Below are positions 26,201 to 35,064 of a stretch of 64,000 nucleotides of DNA, piece after piece. A program made the position numbers and the translations under genes. A model generated the notes under the pieces. It ran no database searches. It saw only the letters and a list, made by a program, of their open reading frames with translations, and had not been told where the DNA came from. Within the stretch, counting starts at the first letter, position 1, and each line of letters starts with the position of its first letter. The DNA is from Phoronis australis (lineage: Eukaryota > Phoronida > Phoronidae): the NCBI GenBank assembly GCA_002633005.1, contig NMRA01000196.1:480824-544823 (forward strand). The letters are read 5' to 3'.

Positions 26201-29200
26201 TAGATCAGGATAGCTTTTGATTAAAATCGAAACGTCGTTTACATTCTATGTATTACTTCTATTTTAGCCAAAAAGTAGTATTATCTACATGCATGTTTTC
26301 AGATGACTTTAACTTGTGCTGCCACACCGGTGACAGTTTTAGGACTTTGGAAACCGTTTATGCGACTAACCATGGCAACTGGGTACCTGTACCTTAAAAC
26401 CTTTCGTCCTTAAACTTGAAATGAACTAATATGATAATAAATAATATGAAGCTATGACGCAGAAGGATTCATGCAAGCTTCACACTTCATAATCCAAATG
26501 TAACCTATATATGTAAATCAAATAAGATTTTTCACATTTTGTTGCTTTGATATGTCTTGAAGTACAGAGTAACTAGTTACAAAGCATGATTCAAAAGCTC
26601 ATATTGTGCATAGAACTTAGAAAAGTATGTGTCCTGTTGTGATTCATTATCATACATTGAACAGTAGTTGTTCACATATCCAAAAACATAAACTTCTATG
26701 TCCACAGCCCCTCAAAGTGGCTTGTAGAAGCACTTGAGTGACACCCATTTGCAGCACTACAAAAAGTGCAGCGAAATCGTTAAAGATCTGGTCGCACGCG
26801 TTGTTAACCCTTATTACATGGTTAGAGGATGTTATAAGGATCCAAGAAGTACCTACCCCATAACTAATACACAATTCGTACTCGACAAAAGTTTAAATGA
26901 ACGCGCCACTCACGATTCGCACCCAAAGAACGAACTTGCCGCGAACCCGGGAGTACAATTCATTCAGGAACCCAGGCTAAGAAAACGCCGTCAGTGTGGA
27001 TGGACGAGTTCCTGTTACCAGCTTGCAAACGGGGATGAAATAATCAACAGCCCGCCTTAATTTTAATAAAATCAAAATTCGGAGAACTCTATCGAATTGA
27101 CTGAAGAAATGTGGCGAATGAATTTTGACAGAAATTTTTTTGCCAGACTCGGGACCGCAGCGTATCGGACCCGGTGCCGATCGAGACCAGACATTGGCGA
27201 ACGGTAAATGCATGCGGTTGCGAGCTGTTTTGTCGAAGTAAAATGCTCAAATCATAAATGCCGCATATATTCAAAGATAGTTTCAGACACCTGCATGAAA
27301 GTACGGGCTGGTTAGCCCTGTGTCACACTGCCACGGCCGACCTTAGCTAGCCTCAGTGCCAGCTACCAGTGAAGACTATCGTTAAAATACAGCTTGTTAG
27401 CACATTTAGGCCTATACAACTTTGCGCCAAGGCTACCCTTAGGACTAACTGGTCGCTGGCCACAGCGCTTGCTCAAACGAGGTTTATTTAGAAGTTGGGT
27501 ACTTCTGGCGAACTGTGCAAAGTTGTTGGCTTTCAATAGAGATTTGCTCAGACTTTGTATGAGCGCACCAAGGCTAAAAGAATGGGGGGGGGGGCTGGAA
27601 TTTTTTGGAATGACTATCTTTTACTATAAGATTCACTGGATATGTTCAGAGCTATGAATTGCAAACGCTAAATTTTGGTACTTCCTGTCTTCTAGTGGAA
27701 TATTGTTTTATTTTCTACTTTTTTGGAATTCGTGCTTCTCTGAGGCAGACCTTTTTCCATTTCTCCAAATCGGGTTTAAAAAAATATGAAGTTGCAAGGA
27801 ACAAGATTTGGAGGCTTGAAGCTTCACAATCCAACATATCTTATTCCACAAATTAAGATTATTCATATTGTTGACTTGATAACCTGAATTATGAAGCAAT
27901 AAGTTACAAAACATGACTTGAAAGCAATTGAGACTTAAAATTTAGAAAAATATAAATCATTTTTGACACCGAATCAAGCCTTGAACAGCAGTTGACAGTC
28001 AAACAAAAAACCATTTCAAAATTATTTCAACTATTTTTTTAGCTTAGTGTAAGATCACCTGAATGGGAAATTCACAGTAAAATAATTTGAATACATCATA
28101 TATTTTTGCCAAAATCACGAAAATTGAACAAAGTTCCTTTTTTGTAGCAACGTTTGTCAAAATGTATCAACGTTAAATCTTCACAAATTACAAAGTAGCC
28201 GATTGAACATGCCTTTCAGTTCAGCAAAACTCGCCATGTTGTTGGTGCCGCCAGAAATGAGAAGAAGTCCAACGGGAATTGTGAGCACATTTATTACTTA
28301 ATGAGTAACAACTGCGAGGCTGAAATTTGGTGAACACTGTTGAATCGTACAGAATAGTAAGTATTGATATGTCTAGCTAAATTTCACTGTAATTTGTTGG
28401 CGAAAACAATTTACACAAAGTTTTAAACTCGTAACTTATCCCGCTGTCCTCCAATATGGCCGACGCGATCCAAACAAAGTGACCCAAATTTCGCCACAAA
28501 AATTGCAATAACTTTACACTGCTTGCCCCGACTTTGATACTTTTTCGAATTTTTCTGATTAGAATGCACTAACTTTCCGATGATAGCAAAGTACTTTTTC
28601 AAAACGTGAAAAAATTAAAACGAAAACAAAATTGATTCCACCCATATTGGTTCCTAGGTTCGACCGGCCTATGTAAGGAACTAAACACCAATGCTATTTT
28701 AACATAATAAGTACGCGTGACATTCCAAAAAAGTCAACGACCACTAACTATAAACTATAAATACACTACATATGCAAACACGAGATATTACTAATAAAAC
28801 AAAATAAGGAAGACTTTTCGAGCAAGCGATAGCACATTCAGTTACAAGGAAAAAATGGCGGCGTTCAGGACAAGCTCCTCAACTGATGAGCCCTAAAATG
28901 CGGGTACGGAAATAACCGATGAAAGCCGGTAATTATACGCTCACAGAGAAGGGTCAAATACGATTAAAAATCGCTTTTGGCAAAAAAGGCGAAAAGAATA
29001 TAAAGAAAGGGTGTCGAAAATAAGATTTTATGTAGTAAGTATTTTCGGATAATGGAACCACATGGGCAGTTTGAGAGCAGAACTTTAGTATCAAATTTAT
29101 TTGGTAGTCCTCATGTCCCACTTTCTAATCGCATTATGTGTTTTCTCTCATTGCATGCAATGTACTTGCATTCATACTGGAAAATTGCTGTTTTCAGTAT

Positions 29201-31665
29201 GCGAAAACGTGGCATTTTCTTTGTAAACCATTGAAGGCCTATAGGTAAAAACTAAGGGGTCAATAAGTGCAAAATTGATGGTTTTTGTATCGGAGCCAGA
29301 CCATGATCACATACACAAAACTTAAACTGAATCTCGAAGATGACCTCTAGAGTGATTTTCTGATTTCTTCTGATTTTTTTCGTGGAATGGCTCTTATGTA
29401 CTTGTTTGACATGAAAATGAGTTTCAAATTGGAGTATAACTTCATTTTAAAGTCACTGAATCAATTAAAAGGTTAGCATTATGCCAGTGAGACTATTATT
29501 TCTACTTAAATGTACTATTCTATTAAATGGGTGTACACACATTTGCATCAATGCTGGCGGGAACAAGGCGTGTTGAGTCTGAATTTTTTTTGAAAATTTG
29601 GACCCCAGTTGTGGAATCTTGTATGAAGCCCTCCTGACAGATTTTGACACTTAAGGACAAATGCCTAGAGAAAATAGCATAATCTCTGCCGTGCGTCGTG
29701 GACACAATCTTCCCTGTAATTGTTTTAGGAGAATTGCGTTACCTGATGCTACCTCTCTACGAACGCCTGGTGATGGGAAGTGCTACTAAGGTTTTGTGGG
29801 CGCTACAAGGTCCGACAATTCCTGCCAAGATGGAACAACACCTGAAGGCTCTAGTATTGCGAACAGAAGCTCTTGAAGAATACAACGAAGCGGCTATTAA
29901 GATTTTGTAAGTTAGGAGCTTGCAAGACTGAAGTCAGAAATTTCGTCTTTTTTTCAGACAACGATTTCTGAAAAATAATTCATTTCACCTCAGCGAGGCA
30001 CAGGACCTCCAAAAATGTACCCATAATTGCTAGTTGCTCAGCTGATTTTCATAAATTGTTTTGGAACTGTGATGCGCTAACAATTACATGTACATGGCGA
30101 AAACGTTGTTCTGTAACTAATTACGAAATGGGAGCTCAAGTCTCACTAATGACTGAGTCTACGTCACGGTTCATGAAACAGCACAGCGTGAGTCTGTAAT
30201 CCTTGTCATGTCACTGAGACTTAGAAGTATTGAAACATTGAGCAGTACTCAAATTGTTGTTTTGCAAAATGTCCTTGTACTTTGATCTTCAGTAAACAAG
30301 GAGAGCGTTTAATGAACGTTTGCATTGGAACGGTAAAGCGGGATAAACAGTATAGAATGGAATATCATGACTTAATATTTCATTACTACTTGAACACAAA
30401 GCCGTGCTTAGCTTCTGATCATCCCCAATACAACATATTATAATACTAAAAGGTCTGGCACTCGGGATAGGAATTCCACGGTTGATTTATTTCAGCCGTC
30501 CATATCGAACACAAATCTCAATAAATTCACACAAAATTGAAATTCAACCAACCATGATCAACTGTTCTTTCTCCTGATAGCATTTACAGTATTCTGCTCC
30601 AGCAAGTTCGCAACAAATTTGCGATCAAACACAAAATTTTCCCCAAAAGGCCGACGCGTCGCAACTCCTGTAGACGGGTCAAGTGAGTCGGTTCAAGGTC
30701 AAGTACGAAATTACCAGATAAGTACCGGTAACCTTCCGTGATGAACCGACAGTAGTTGTCATCCATCGGTAACTGACGTTCGAAGTGAAGCACAAGGCCG
30801 TGGAATTCCTATCCCGTGTGCCAGGCCTTTTCGTATAGGGGACTATCAGAAGCTAAGGACGCTTGTGCTTGAACATAGGTCAGGTTCACTTGTCGATGTC
30901 TGGCACACTTCACGGGTAATCTCGCGCCGCTGGACACGTGAGCTGGAGGATGGGTTACACTTCATGGGCAGCAACCAGTGTAAAGACCAGGTAACACAGA
31001 CTCGATTGATTGGTCTTGCAATTGGAAGCACGGACTGTCGGCAGGAATGGCGCACCTTCACATGGAAGGAGTGAGCCTAAAATGGGAAAGTTGGATAGCA
31101 ATAGGAAAGACAGGGTTGTGACAGAATGGATAGACCCCAACGGGCTCTTTTCGAAAAAATTAGAATTTCGTTGAAGGAAACGATTGAACTATGCCTGAGG
31201 GTATTTCCGGTCCTTGCAATGAACTCTACAATCTGACTGTTATTACACCATGGAAAGTCATGTTGGCAAAAATTTGAAAGAAAACAGGATCTTCTGATTA
31301 CATTAAACTCGAGTTTGTCTATTTAAAGCTGAATAGAGTGGCGAATTTTAAAAGATGTTTACTTTTAAGTTTGACGTAATAAGTTTGTCCGTCACCGGTG
31401 CTCTCCTGTACTAGGAGTAATCAGCGGTAAGTACATGTACTGTTTCTGCCGCCGAAACCACACAAACTGTCATATTGAATAGTCCCGTGCAACTCTACAG
31501 TCTGTACACAGATGTATATCGCTGACTGACTTACCTTGTTTTGTGTTTCAGCATATTCAGCTGATACTGAACTACATGTGTAACCGATATATGAATTTTT
31601 CTAAAAATTCATGCTGTGCCAACGAACCCTTGGAACGCGGACTTAGATCTAAGACAAGTACGTAG
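14097..31665 (+). CDS. CASD1-like SGNH protein, gene copy A (8 exons, 355 aa)
   Basis: Spliced from 14097-14265, 15395-15515, 17936-18116, 18720-18830, 24192-24252, 29729-29906, 30858-30990 and 31552-31665. All junctions are GT-AG and in phase. It matches the N-terminal luminal half of CASD1, the Golgi enzyme that O-acetylates sialic acid. Residues 11-26 form a signal anchor. HIAFVGDSRIRGLFYRF supplies the nucleophile Ser121, and DGLH supplies Asp305 and His308. The 184-residue gap is close to CASD1's (about 176, Ser94 to Asp270). Sequons at N65, N154, N166 and N333 fit a lumen-facing glycoprotein. A Cys-Cys pair (339-340) is followed after 15 residues by TAG, where CASD1 would enter its acyltransferase membrane domain. 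I see no such exons before gene B. Catalysis is inferred from motifs; substrate is unknown. Confidence 0.85.
15395..15515 (+). CDS. Gene A exon 2: CASD1-like Cys region
   Basis: Flanked by TTTTTAG and GTGAG. It enters in phase 1 and leaves in phase 2. It encodes YICEGLFQHGRHRGDDW and DDCDLHRYSR. In CASD1 relatives this is the C...G.W....C..H.Y block that precedes the GDSRIR motif. Confidence 0.85.
16797..16848 (+). repeat. Two perfect copies of a 26-bp unit
   Basis: A 26-bp TATGTGCATG... unit ending in GCGGG is repeated exactly twice in intron 2. The matching place in gene B (about 41426-41455) has only one shortened version, so the array length differs between copies. Confidence 0.8.
16922..17135. 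repeat. Cluster of ATCGATAGA-like motifs
   Basis: About eight copies or near copies of ATCGATAGA or its complement occur in 210 bp of intron 2 (for example near 16924, 16942, 16987, 17032, 17069, 17099 and 17120), separated by unrelated AT-rich spacers. Gene B carries the equivalent cluster at 41520-41700. The frame across it, rich in Ser-Ile-Asp-Arg, reflects the motif and is not a gene. Confidence 0.7.
17936..18116 (+). CDS. Gene A exon 3: catalytic serine
   Basis: Acceptor TTTTGCAG and donor GTAAGT. It enters in phase 2 and leaves in phase 0. It encodes THIAFVGDSRIRGLFYRF, SGNH block I with the nucleophile Ser, and a NVTV sequon at the end. Same length as gene B exon 3 (181 nt), with roughly one base in ten changed and the motif intact. 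Confidence 0.92.
18720..18830 (+). CDS. Gene A exon 4
   Basis: Acceptor TTTAAG, donor GTAATT, 111 nt, phase 0 to 0. It encodes WSPFLNESHASVYREW and ELVVDGVAT. The latter matches the CASD1 segment leading into the conserved Trp that opens exon 5. Reading past the donor gives a hydrophobic run and a stop, which I regard as intron. Confidence 0.85.
19090..19304 (+). pseudogene. Degraded THAP zinc finger
   Basis: One frame gives RKWLLVMKNER and then VCGRLFVDNDFSDDF, which resembles the W...C-x2-H(F)...DF half of a THAP finger, with H replaced by L. Another frame just upstream gives GMSFFDF, the family's SFF/HRFP position. The frameshift and the lost His mark it as a fossil. It differs from the THAP relic at 4673. 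Confidence 0.4.
19775..19800. repeat. Short GC-rich hairpin
   Basis: TACCCGT and ACGGGTA pair across a 12-nt loop that itself contains GTGC/GCAC. It stands out in AT-rich surroundings and may mark the end of a retroelement or transposon within the copy-A-specific block. Confidence 0.4.
22229..23783. mobile_element. TIR element, ~1.55 kb, ~300-bp inverted repeats
   Basis: The left end (CAGCCCAGAGCACTTAGCAT, then GGACGTC..., GACCCCTGGGGGCC and GAGCTAGACTAGATATTCG) recurs inverted at 23500-23783. Inside are three tandem subunits beginning GAGCTAG at 22360, 22504 and 22673. Gene B has the same element at the matching intron-4 position, so it was there before or spread with the duplication. A minus-strand frame near 23009-23224 is partly shared with B but decayed. 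Superfamily unknown; I could not define the target duplication. Confidence 0.7.
24192..24252 (+). CDS. Gene A exon 5 (61 nt)
   Basis: Short exon found by phase. Exon 4 ends in phase 0 and exon 6 needs a leading base. This stretch follows a T-rich tract and CAG, opens with TGG (the Trp after GVAT, as in CASD1), reads WLLWKYDSGKPRKVAFERYL and stops in phase 1 before GTAAGT. It is identical base for base in gene B (58858-58918), including both splice sites. Confidence 0.85.
24290..24540 (+). repeat. Dispersed repeat (family of the 12-13 kb array)
   Basis: Starts near GTGTGTGGTCGCATATTACCG, with GGGCGTCYRGCGTCCGCTGCT, AAAGTTGCCAGATATGTTC and GATCTTATTAGAT in order. A partner lies at 58952-59215 in gene B. 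Diverged, reverse-oriented relatives make up 11640-13120. It is non-coding. Confidence 0.55.
24564..24637. mobile_element. 74-bp foldback MITE
   Basis: TGGCCCGATGGCCCGG at the left pairs with the inverted CCGGACCGTCGGGCCA at the right. Inner bases (TTTACGGTAAGGCCAGT) partly pair as well. Present in both gene copies (B: 59255-59329). It has no coding capacity. Confidence 0.55.
24765..24938. mobile_element. 174-bp insertion present only in copy A
   Basis: Gene B reads CCTTGTAGCACATTT across this point. Copy A has CCTTGTAG, 171 extra bases, then TAG and CACATTT. That makes TAG a 3-bp target duplication. Ends are GCAATAAATCCTC and GGCCCGGGAGGA, not clear inverted repeats. Small non-autonomous element of unknown class. 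Confidence 0.6.
26700..29090. other. Copy-A intron 5 DNA without a B counterpart
   Basis: The matching place in B is the assembly gap and 61389-61740, so the relationship is unknown. It holds an 11-base G run near 27584. ATGGCG/ATGGCC-type sites occur near 28239 (minus), 28455 and 28855 (plus), each opening only a very short frame. No gene is supported. Confidence 0.35.
29729..29906 (+). CDS. Gene A exon 6
   Basis: Acceptor TTGTTTTAG, donor GTAAGT, 178 nt, phase 1 in and phase 2 out. It encodes LPLYERLVMGSATKVLWALQ and ALEEYNEAAIKI. These align with the CASD1 LLEKL...VYWVLQDP and YNEAAVSIL segments. It differs from gene B at three bases only, all changing an amino acid. Confidence 0.92.
30858..30990 (+). 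CDS. Gene A exon 7: catalytic Asp-His
   Basis: AG at 30856-30857 gives the required phase-2 entry; the pyrimidine tract is weak. It ends CAG before GTAACA. It encodes SLVDVWHTSRVI and RELEDGLHFMG; DGLH is SGNH block V. Divergence from gene B is three bases in 133 inside the exon. It rises to about six in 80 just past the donor, with almost every change altering an amino acid, which supports splicing here. Confidence 0.88.
31552..31665 (+). CDS. Gene A exon 8, terminal
   Basis: Strong acceptor (TTGTTTTGTGTTTCAG), phase 0. It reads HIQLILNYMCNRYMNFS and NSCCANEP, matching the CASD1 stretch ILMNVYCNK...SCC that follows DGLH. The frame closes with TAG at 31663-31665. An alternative donor (GTACGT at 31657) could extend the transcript, but no membrane-domain exon is visible before gene B. 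Confidence 0.8.
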   Translation, partial: HIQLILNYMCNRYMNFSKNSCCANEPLERGLRSKTST

Positions 31666-32975
31666 CAGCAAAAGCCCATTGTTCAAATGCTGTCTCCATA
31701 AAAGAATATGAGATCACGTGGTTCGCACGTACATTTATGAACACGTATCACATTCTCTTTATTATAACCAAACAGTGGGGTGTCGTTATCCAGGAAAGAG
31801 CGTTGAGAATTGGAAAACATTGACAGAAACACAGTACATCTGCCGTTTAATCAACTTGGGAGCATTTTGTGAAGAAGGAACCGCGGCGGAAGTAGTGGGT
31901 ATATTAATTTGAACATCCGTTCAAGATGAGGGTCTATATAGTGGCTCCGTCTGACGTGTGGTCTCCTGTGTTGTGCCACAGCTGTCACTTGAACTAACTA
32001 TTCTTCGACGTCATAGAACTAAAGGAATTGGCATGCCACATCTGACGCAAATACGCCCGCCCTCCAGTGTGGAACGCGCCTAGCGTCGCATTGTGACGAG
32101 TCATTTGGATTCATCCGAATTCAATTAGGAACCTCAAGGTTGACTCAAAAGGTAACTCCCAGCCACGTCAAGTACCGCCCCATTTCTGTTTGATCTGAGA
32201 TCCTGTGATCTGGTCAGAGATGACGTATGCTCCGATGTTAATCAGTTTACGCGCCAATTGAGATGACACCTGAAATTTTGCATTATCCATGCAATAAAGG
32301 ACAGGTTTACATGTAAACCCATATTATTTGAAACAATCATAATCTATCTGCAACTTGCCTTGTCGAACACCTTTCGGAAATTACAAGACACGAAAGAATT
32401 GAGCACATTTTGAAAGAAATTCGCGGACTTCCAAGTCGTGGAAATAGGATGGAGAGCGAAAATAATGGAAGCGGTGAGGGCTTCGTAAACCAGTAAACTT
32501 TTACAGGCCCGTTGCCAGCATTAAGCATTGGGTGGTTAAAATTTCTAGAAAGGTTGACCTTTGATGTTTTGCAAACGTCGACGCTGTAGATTTCGATAAG
32601 GCCCTTGTGGCAGCTTAATGAGGGGGAAATAAATCTGTATACACAACGATGACTCACAACTCTGTGTTGCTGAGACGAGACGGAACTTGTAATATCACAA
32701 ATGAGGATGCTGCGACGTTTGCTAACAAAGAACAGGACTCAAGTTCTGATGTCACGTGGTCCAGAAAGAGGTGGTCCAGAAAGAGAACGTTCTCGTGTTA
32801 CATCCTGCCAAAATTTCAAATCGGTCATGCTTTAACCAGTGTTTACATCTCATTATGTACGGAGACGCAAAGATGTAAAGTCGACCGGAGAATGTGTTGA
32901 CAAAATTCTTCTGGTTGTATTTTTGAGTTTTACTTAACTTGCTTACACCGCTGGCAAAAGGAACACCCCAATGAT
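31666..32975. other. Probable 3' UTR and spacer after gene A
   Basis: No coding region is recognised. A 13-bp unit (GTGGTCCAGAAAG) is repeated twice near 32757. The frame at 32337-32657 (minus) has no motif. Confidence 0.4.
32293..32298 (+). terminator. Candidate poly(A) signal of gene A
   Basis: A canonical AATAAA lies about 630 nt after the gene A stop codon, in the right orientation. Not proven; other variant signals could be used. Confidence 0.35.
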
Positions 32976-33647
32976 TTCGAAGGTTCACTGCTCCGAAGGT
33001 TCGCGACTTCGAAGGTTCACTACTCCGGTGCTCCCATTATCAAAAATTTCGGACTCAGGTGCAATAAACGATACTTCAGTTATTAGATCCACTGAGTGGT
33101 GTACCTATGCCTAAAATAACGCCCGGGTACGAAAAACACTTTCAAATTGTATGAATTTCATGGGCATGCGAAATTGCCCGCATTTCTTACGAATACGGAA
33201 AATGAATACGTGCTTGCATTTTTAAAAGAAAATGAAGTAGAAATATTGATGAATTATCAACCCGGATACATTCATCAAATTCATGTCAAGATCGCATCGC
33301 AGCACGACTGAAAAGTTAAGGGCCCCTGCGCCTCAACCTCACCCAAAGAACCACGCGCGCTGCAGGGTAGAAACTAAATATAGTCAGTAGTCCACCATGT
33401 CCCTGCCAGTGTTCACGAAGTCAGAGTGTCCCATTCAATCTTCTTGAATTTAAAACCCGTTGGTCGCCGCAACCCCTCCAATCCGTGACCCACATGTTGT
33501 CCCTGCAGAGAAATGAACTTTCGGAATTGTGGAAATTTCAAGTAATGAATCAAAGTTGCGAACTTCGGAGTAGTGAACATTCCGAGAAGTGGACTTTAAT
33601 TCCGGAGTAGTGGACCTTCATTGTAGTCAACCTTTGGCATAGTGACA
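32976..33647. mobile_element. Inverted-repeat element built from CGAAGGTTCACTACTC units
   Basis: The left end has three direct copies of a ~17-bp unit (CGAAGGTTCACTGCTC, CGAAGGTTCGCGACTT, CGAAGGTTCACTACTC). The right end (33557-33647) has four or five inverted, variant copies (such as GGAGTAGTGAAC and GGAGTAGTGGACCTTC). About 530 bp between them is non-coding. The structure suggests a non-autonomous DNA element with iterated terminal binding sites; class unknown. Confidence 0.55.
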
Positions 33648-33839
33648 TGTAACCTTGGGAATCTTTTCCATTAGGTTTGAAGTCTGCAGGCGCGCGCTCT
33701 ATCCGCCAGCTCGTAAGTTCGAGTCTGTGGCGTTTGTGTTTTTCCTGTTTGACACTTTCTCCGTTATTTTTTTTTGCCTTTTTTCTTGGATAATACTTCG
33801 GGAATCAAGGAAATGCTTGATTTTTAGAGGAAAAAACAG

Positions 33840-33949
33840 AAAAGTTTCCTCCCCCAATTCGGTGCTATGCGCATCTACAATCGTGCTTTGAGCAAATGTT
33901 TACAGACAAAATGTTGGGCCCCCCTTGTGATATCCTAGATCCGCCACTG
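33840..33949 (-). mobile_element. hAT-like element end, fragment
   Basis: Read on the minus strand it begins CAGTGGCGGATCTAGGATAT at 33949 and continues CACAAGGGGGGCCCAACAT. The same sequence, in plus orientation, starts near 63849 at the window's right edge and stays similar for ~130 bp. Only one end is present here. Confidence 0.55.
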
Positions 33950-34372
33950 TGCCAGCTCTCTTTCGTTCGATAATTGCTGTAATCTCCAATATTATCGTAT
34001 CTAGGCAGATGGTAGTGGGCGATGTTAAAATTAAAAATTAAGCTACAACCTATTTCAACATAAACCAATAGCATTTCTGAATATTTCTCGTCAAATGCTG
34101 ACCACGTGTATTTTTGAATCGCCAAAACCGCCCATCTACAACCGAAGTTACGACAATCTATTCTTTCCGAACGCACCAATTCGCTCTGGTTTTGACTGTT
34201 AATAAGCCTGGTAGATAATTGGCCTGCCTGTTGTGATACTAAACAAAAGACAGTGCTTGGCAGTTAACAAGGAGCTAGATGTCACTGAACGGGACAACGT
34301 CGTAATGTCCTCGGTCCCCCTTTATAAGCCTATGGTGTGACATCATCTATTATATTATATCTATTATAGAAA

Positions 34373-34680
34373 ATGCATCGTTTGCACAAACTTCGTCTCC
34401 CCCGCTCCACCACAGACCTTCGTTGCGTGCGTTTCGGCACCACCTTTGTCCCAGGTATTGCACCGGCCCCTATTTGGATTCGAAGTGTTCTATTTTTTTC
34501 TCGCGGGCCGTTTCTTCGCGGACGCGGAGGGAGGATGGCCAGTTTCGTACTGGCCTTGGTGACGTCAGTCGGTCGGCTCAAAAGGCCTGGGTGAAGTCAC
34601 TCCGTCGGCTTAATTTCACTCTCTCCGGCTTCTGTCGCGTATATAATTCATCGGGCCTGTCGCCGCCAAAATTAATGATG
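34373..34680 (+). promoter_or_regulatory. CpG-rich, promoter-like patch
   Basis: About 300 bp of GC- and CpG-rich DNA in AT-rich surroundings. It contains a perfect TGACGTCA (CRE-type) site at 34560-34567, a 7-bp-stem hairpin (GGCCAGT...ACTGGCC) just before it and TATATAA at 34640-34646. The order would suit a plus-strand promoter firing near 34670. No open frame follows. It could instead be a solo LTR or other element part. Confidence 0.3.
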
Positions 34681-35064
34681 TCTCATTAACAAATTTTTAC
34701 TCTTACTTGAGAAAACTAAATTATTTACCCGGATGTTGGAAAATTGGCGTTCTTCAGTTATTCTGCTGCTAAAATTGCGATGTGCTCTTTGGGAGCCATT
34801 GCGTCACCTATCGAGCCAATTTCCATGTTCTTCAATCAACTGTGGAGATTGCGTACATGTCATAACAATCGGAAGTGGTTTCATTTCGTTACAAGTTTTT
34901 ACTATTTTAATACCAAAAAAAAATAATTTCATTAAATACTCTCGAGAGATATTGTAAAGTTTTGGGAAACGGCGCGTACGTGCGCGTGTCAGTGTTTTCA
35001 AAACGACGGCAGATAGGATTTTCCTTTGTTACAAAAGGCGGAGAATTGCGAAAAATAACGTTTA

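Noticed and set aside
33675-33735. tRNA-like stretch with GTTCGAGTCTG
   Set aside because: Box B is imperfect, box A is not convincing and no cloverleaf forms.
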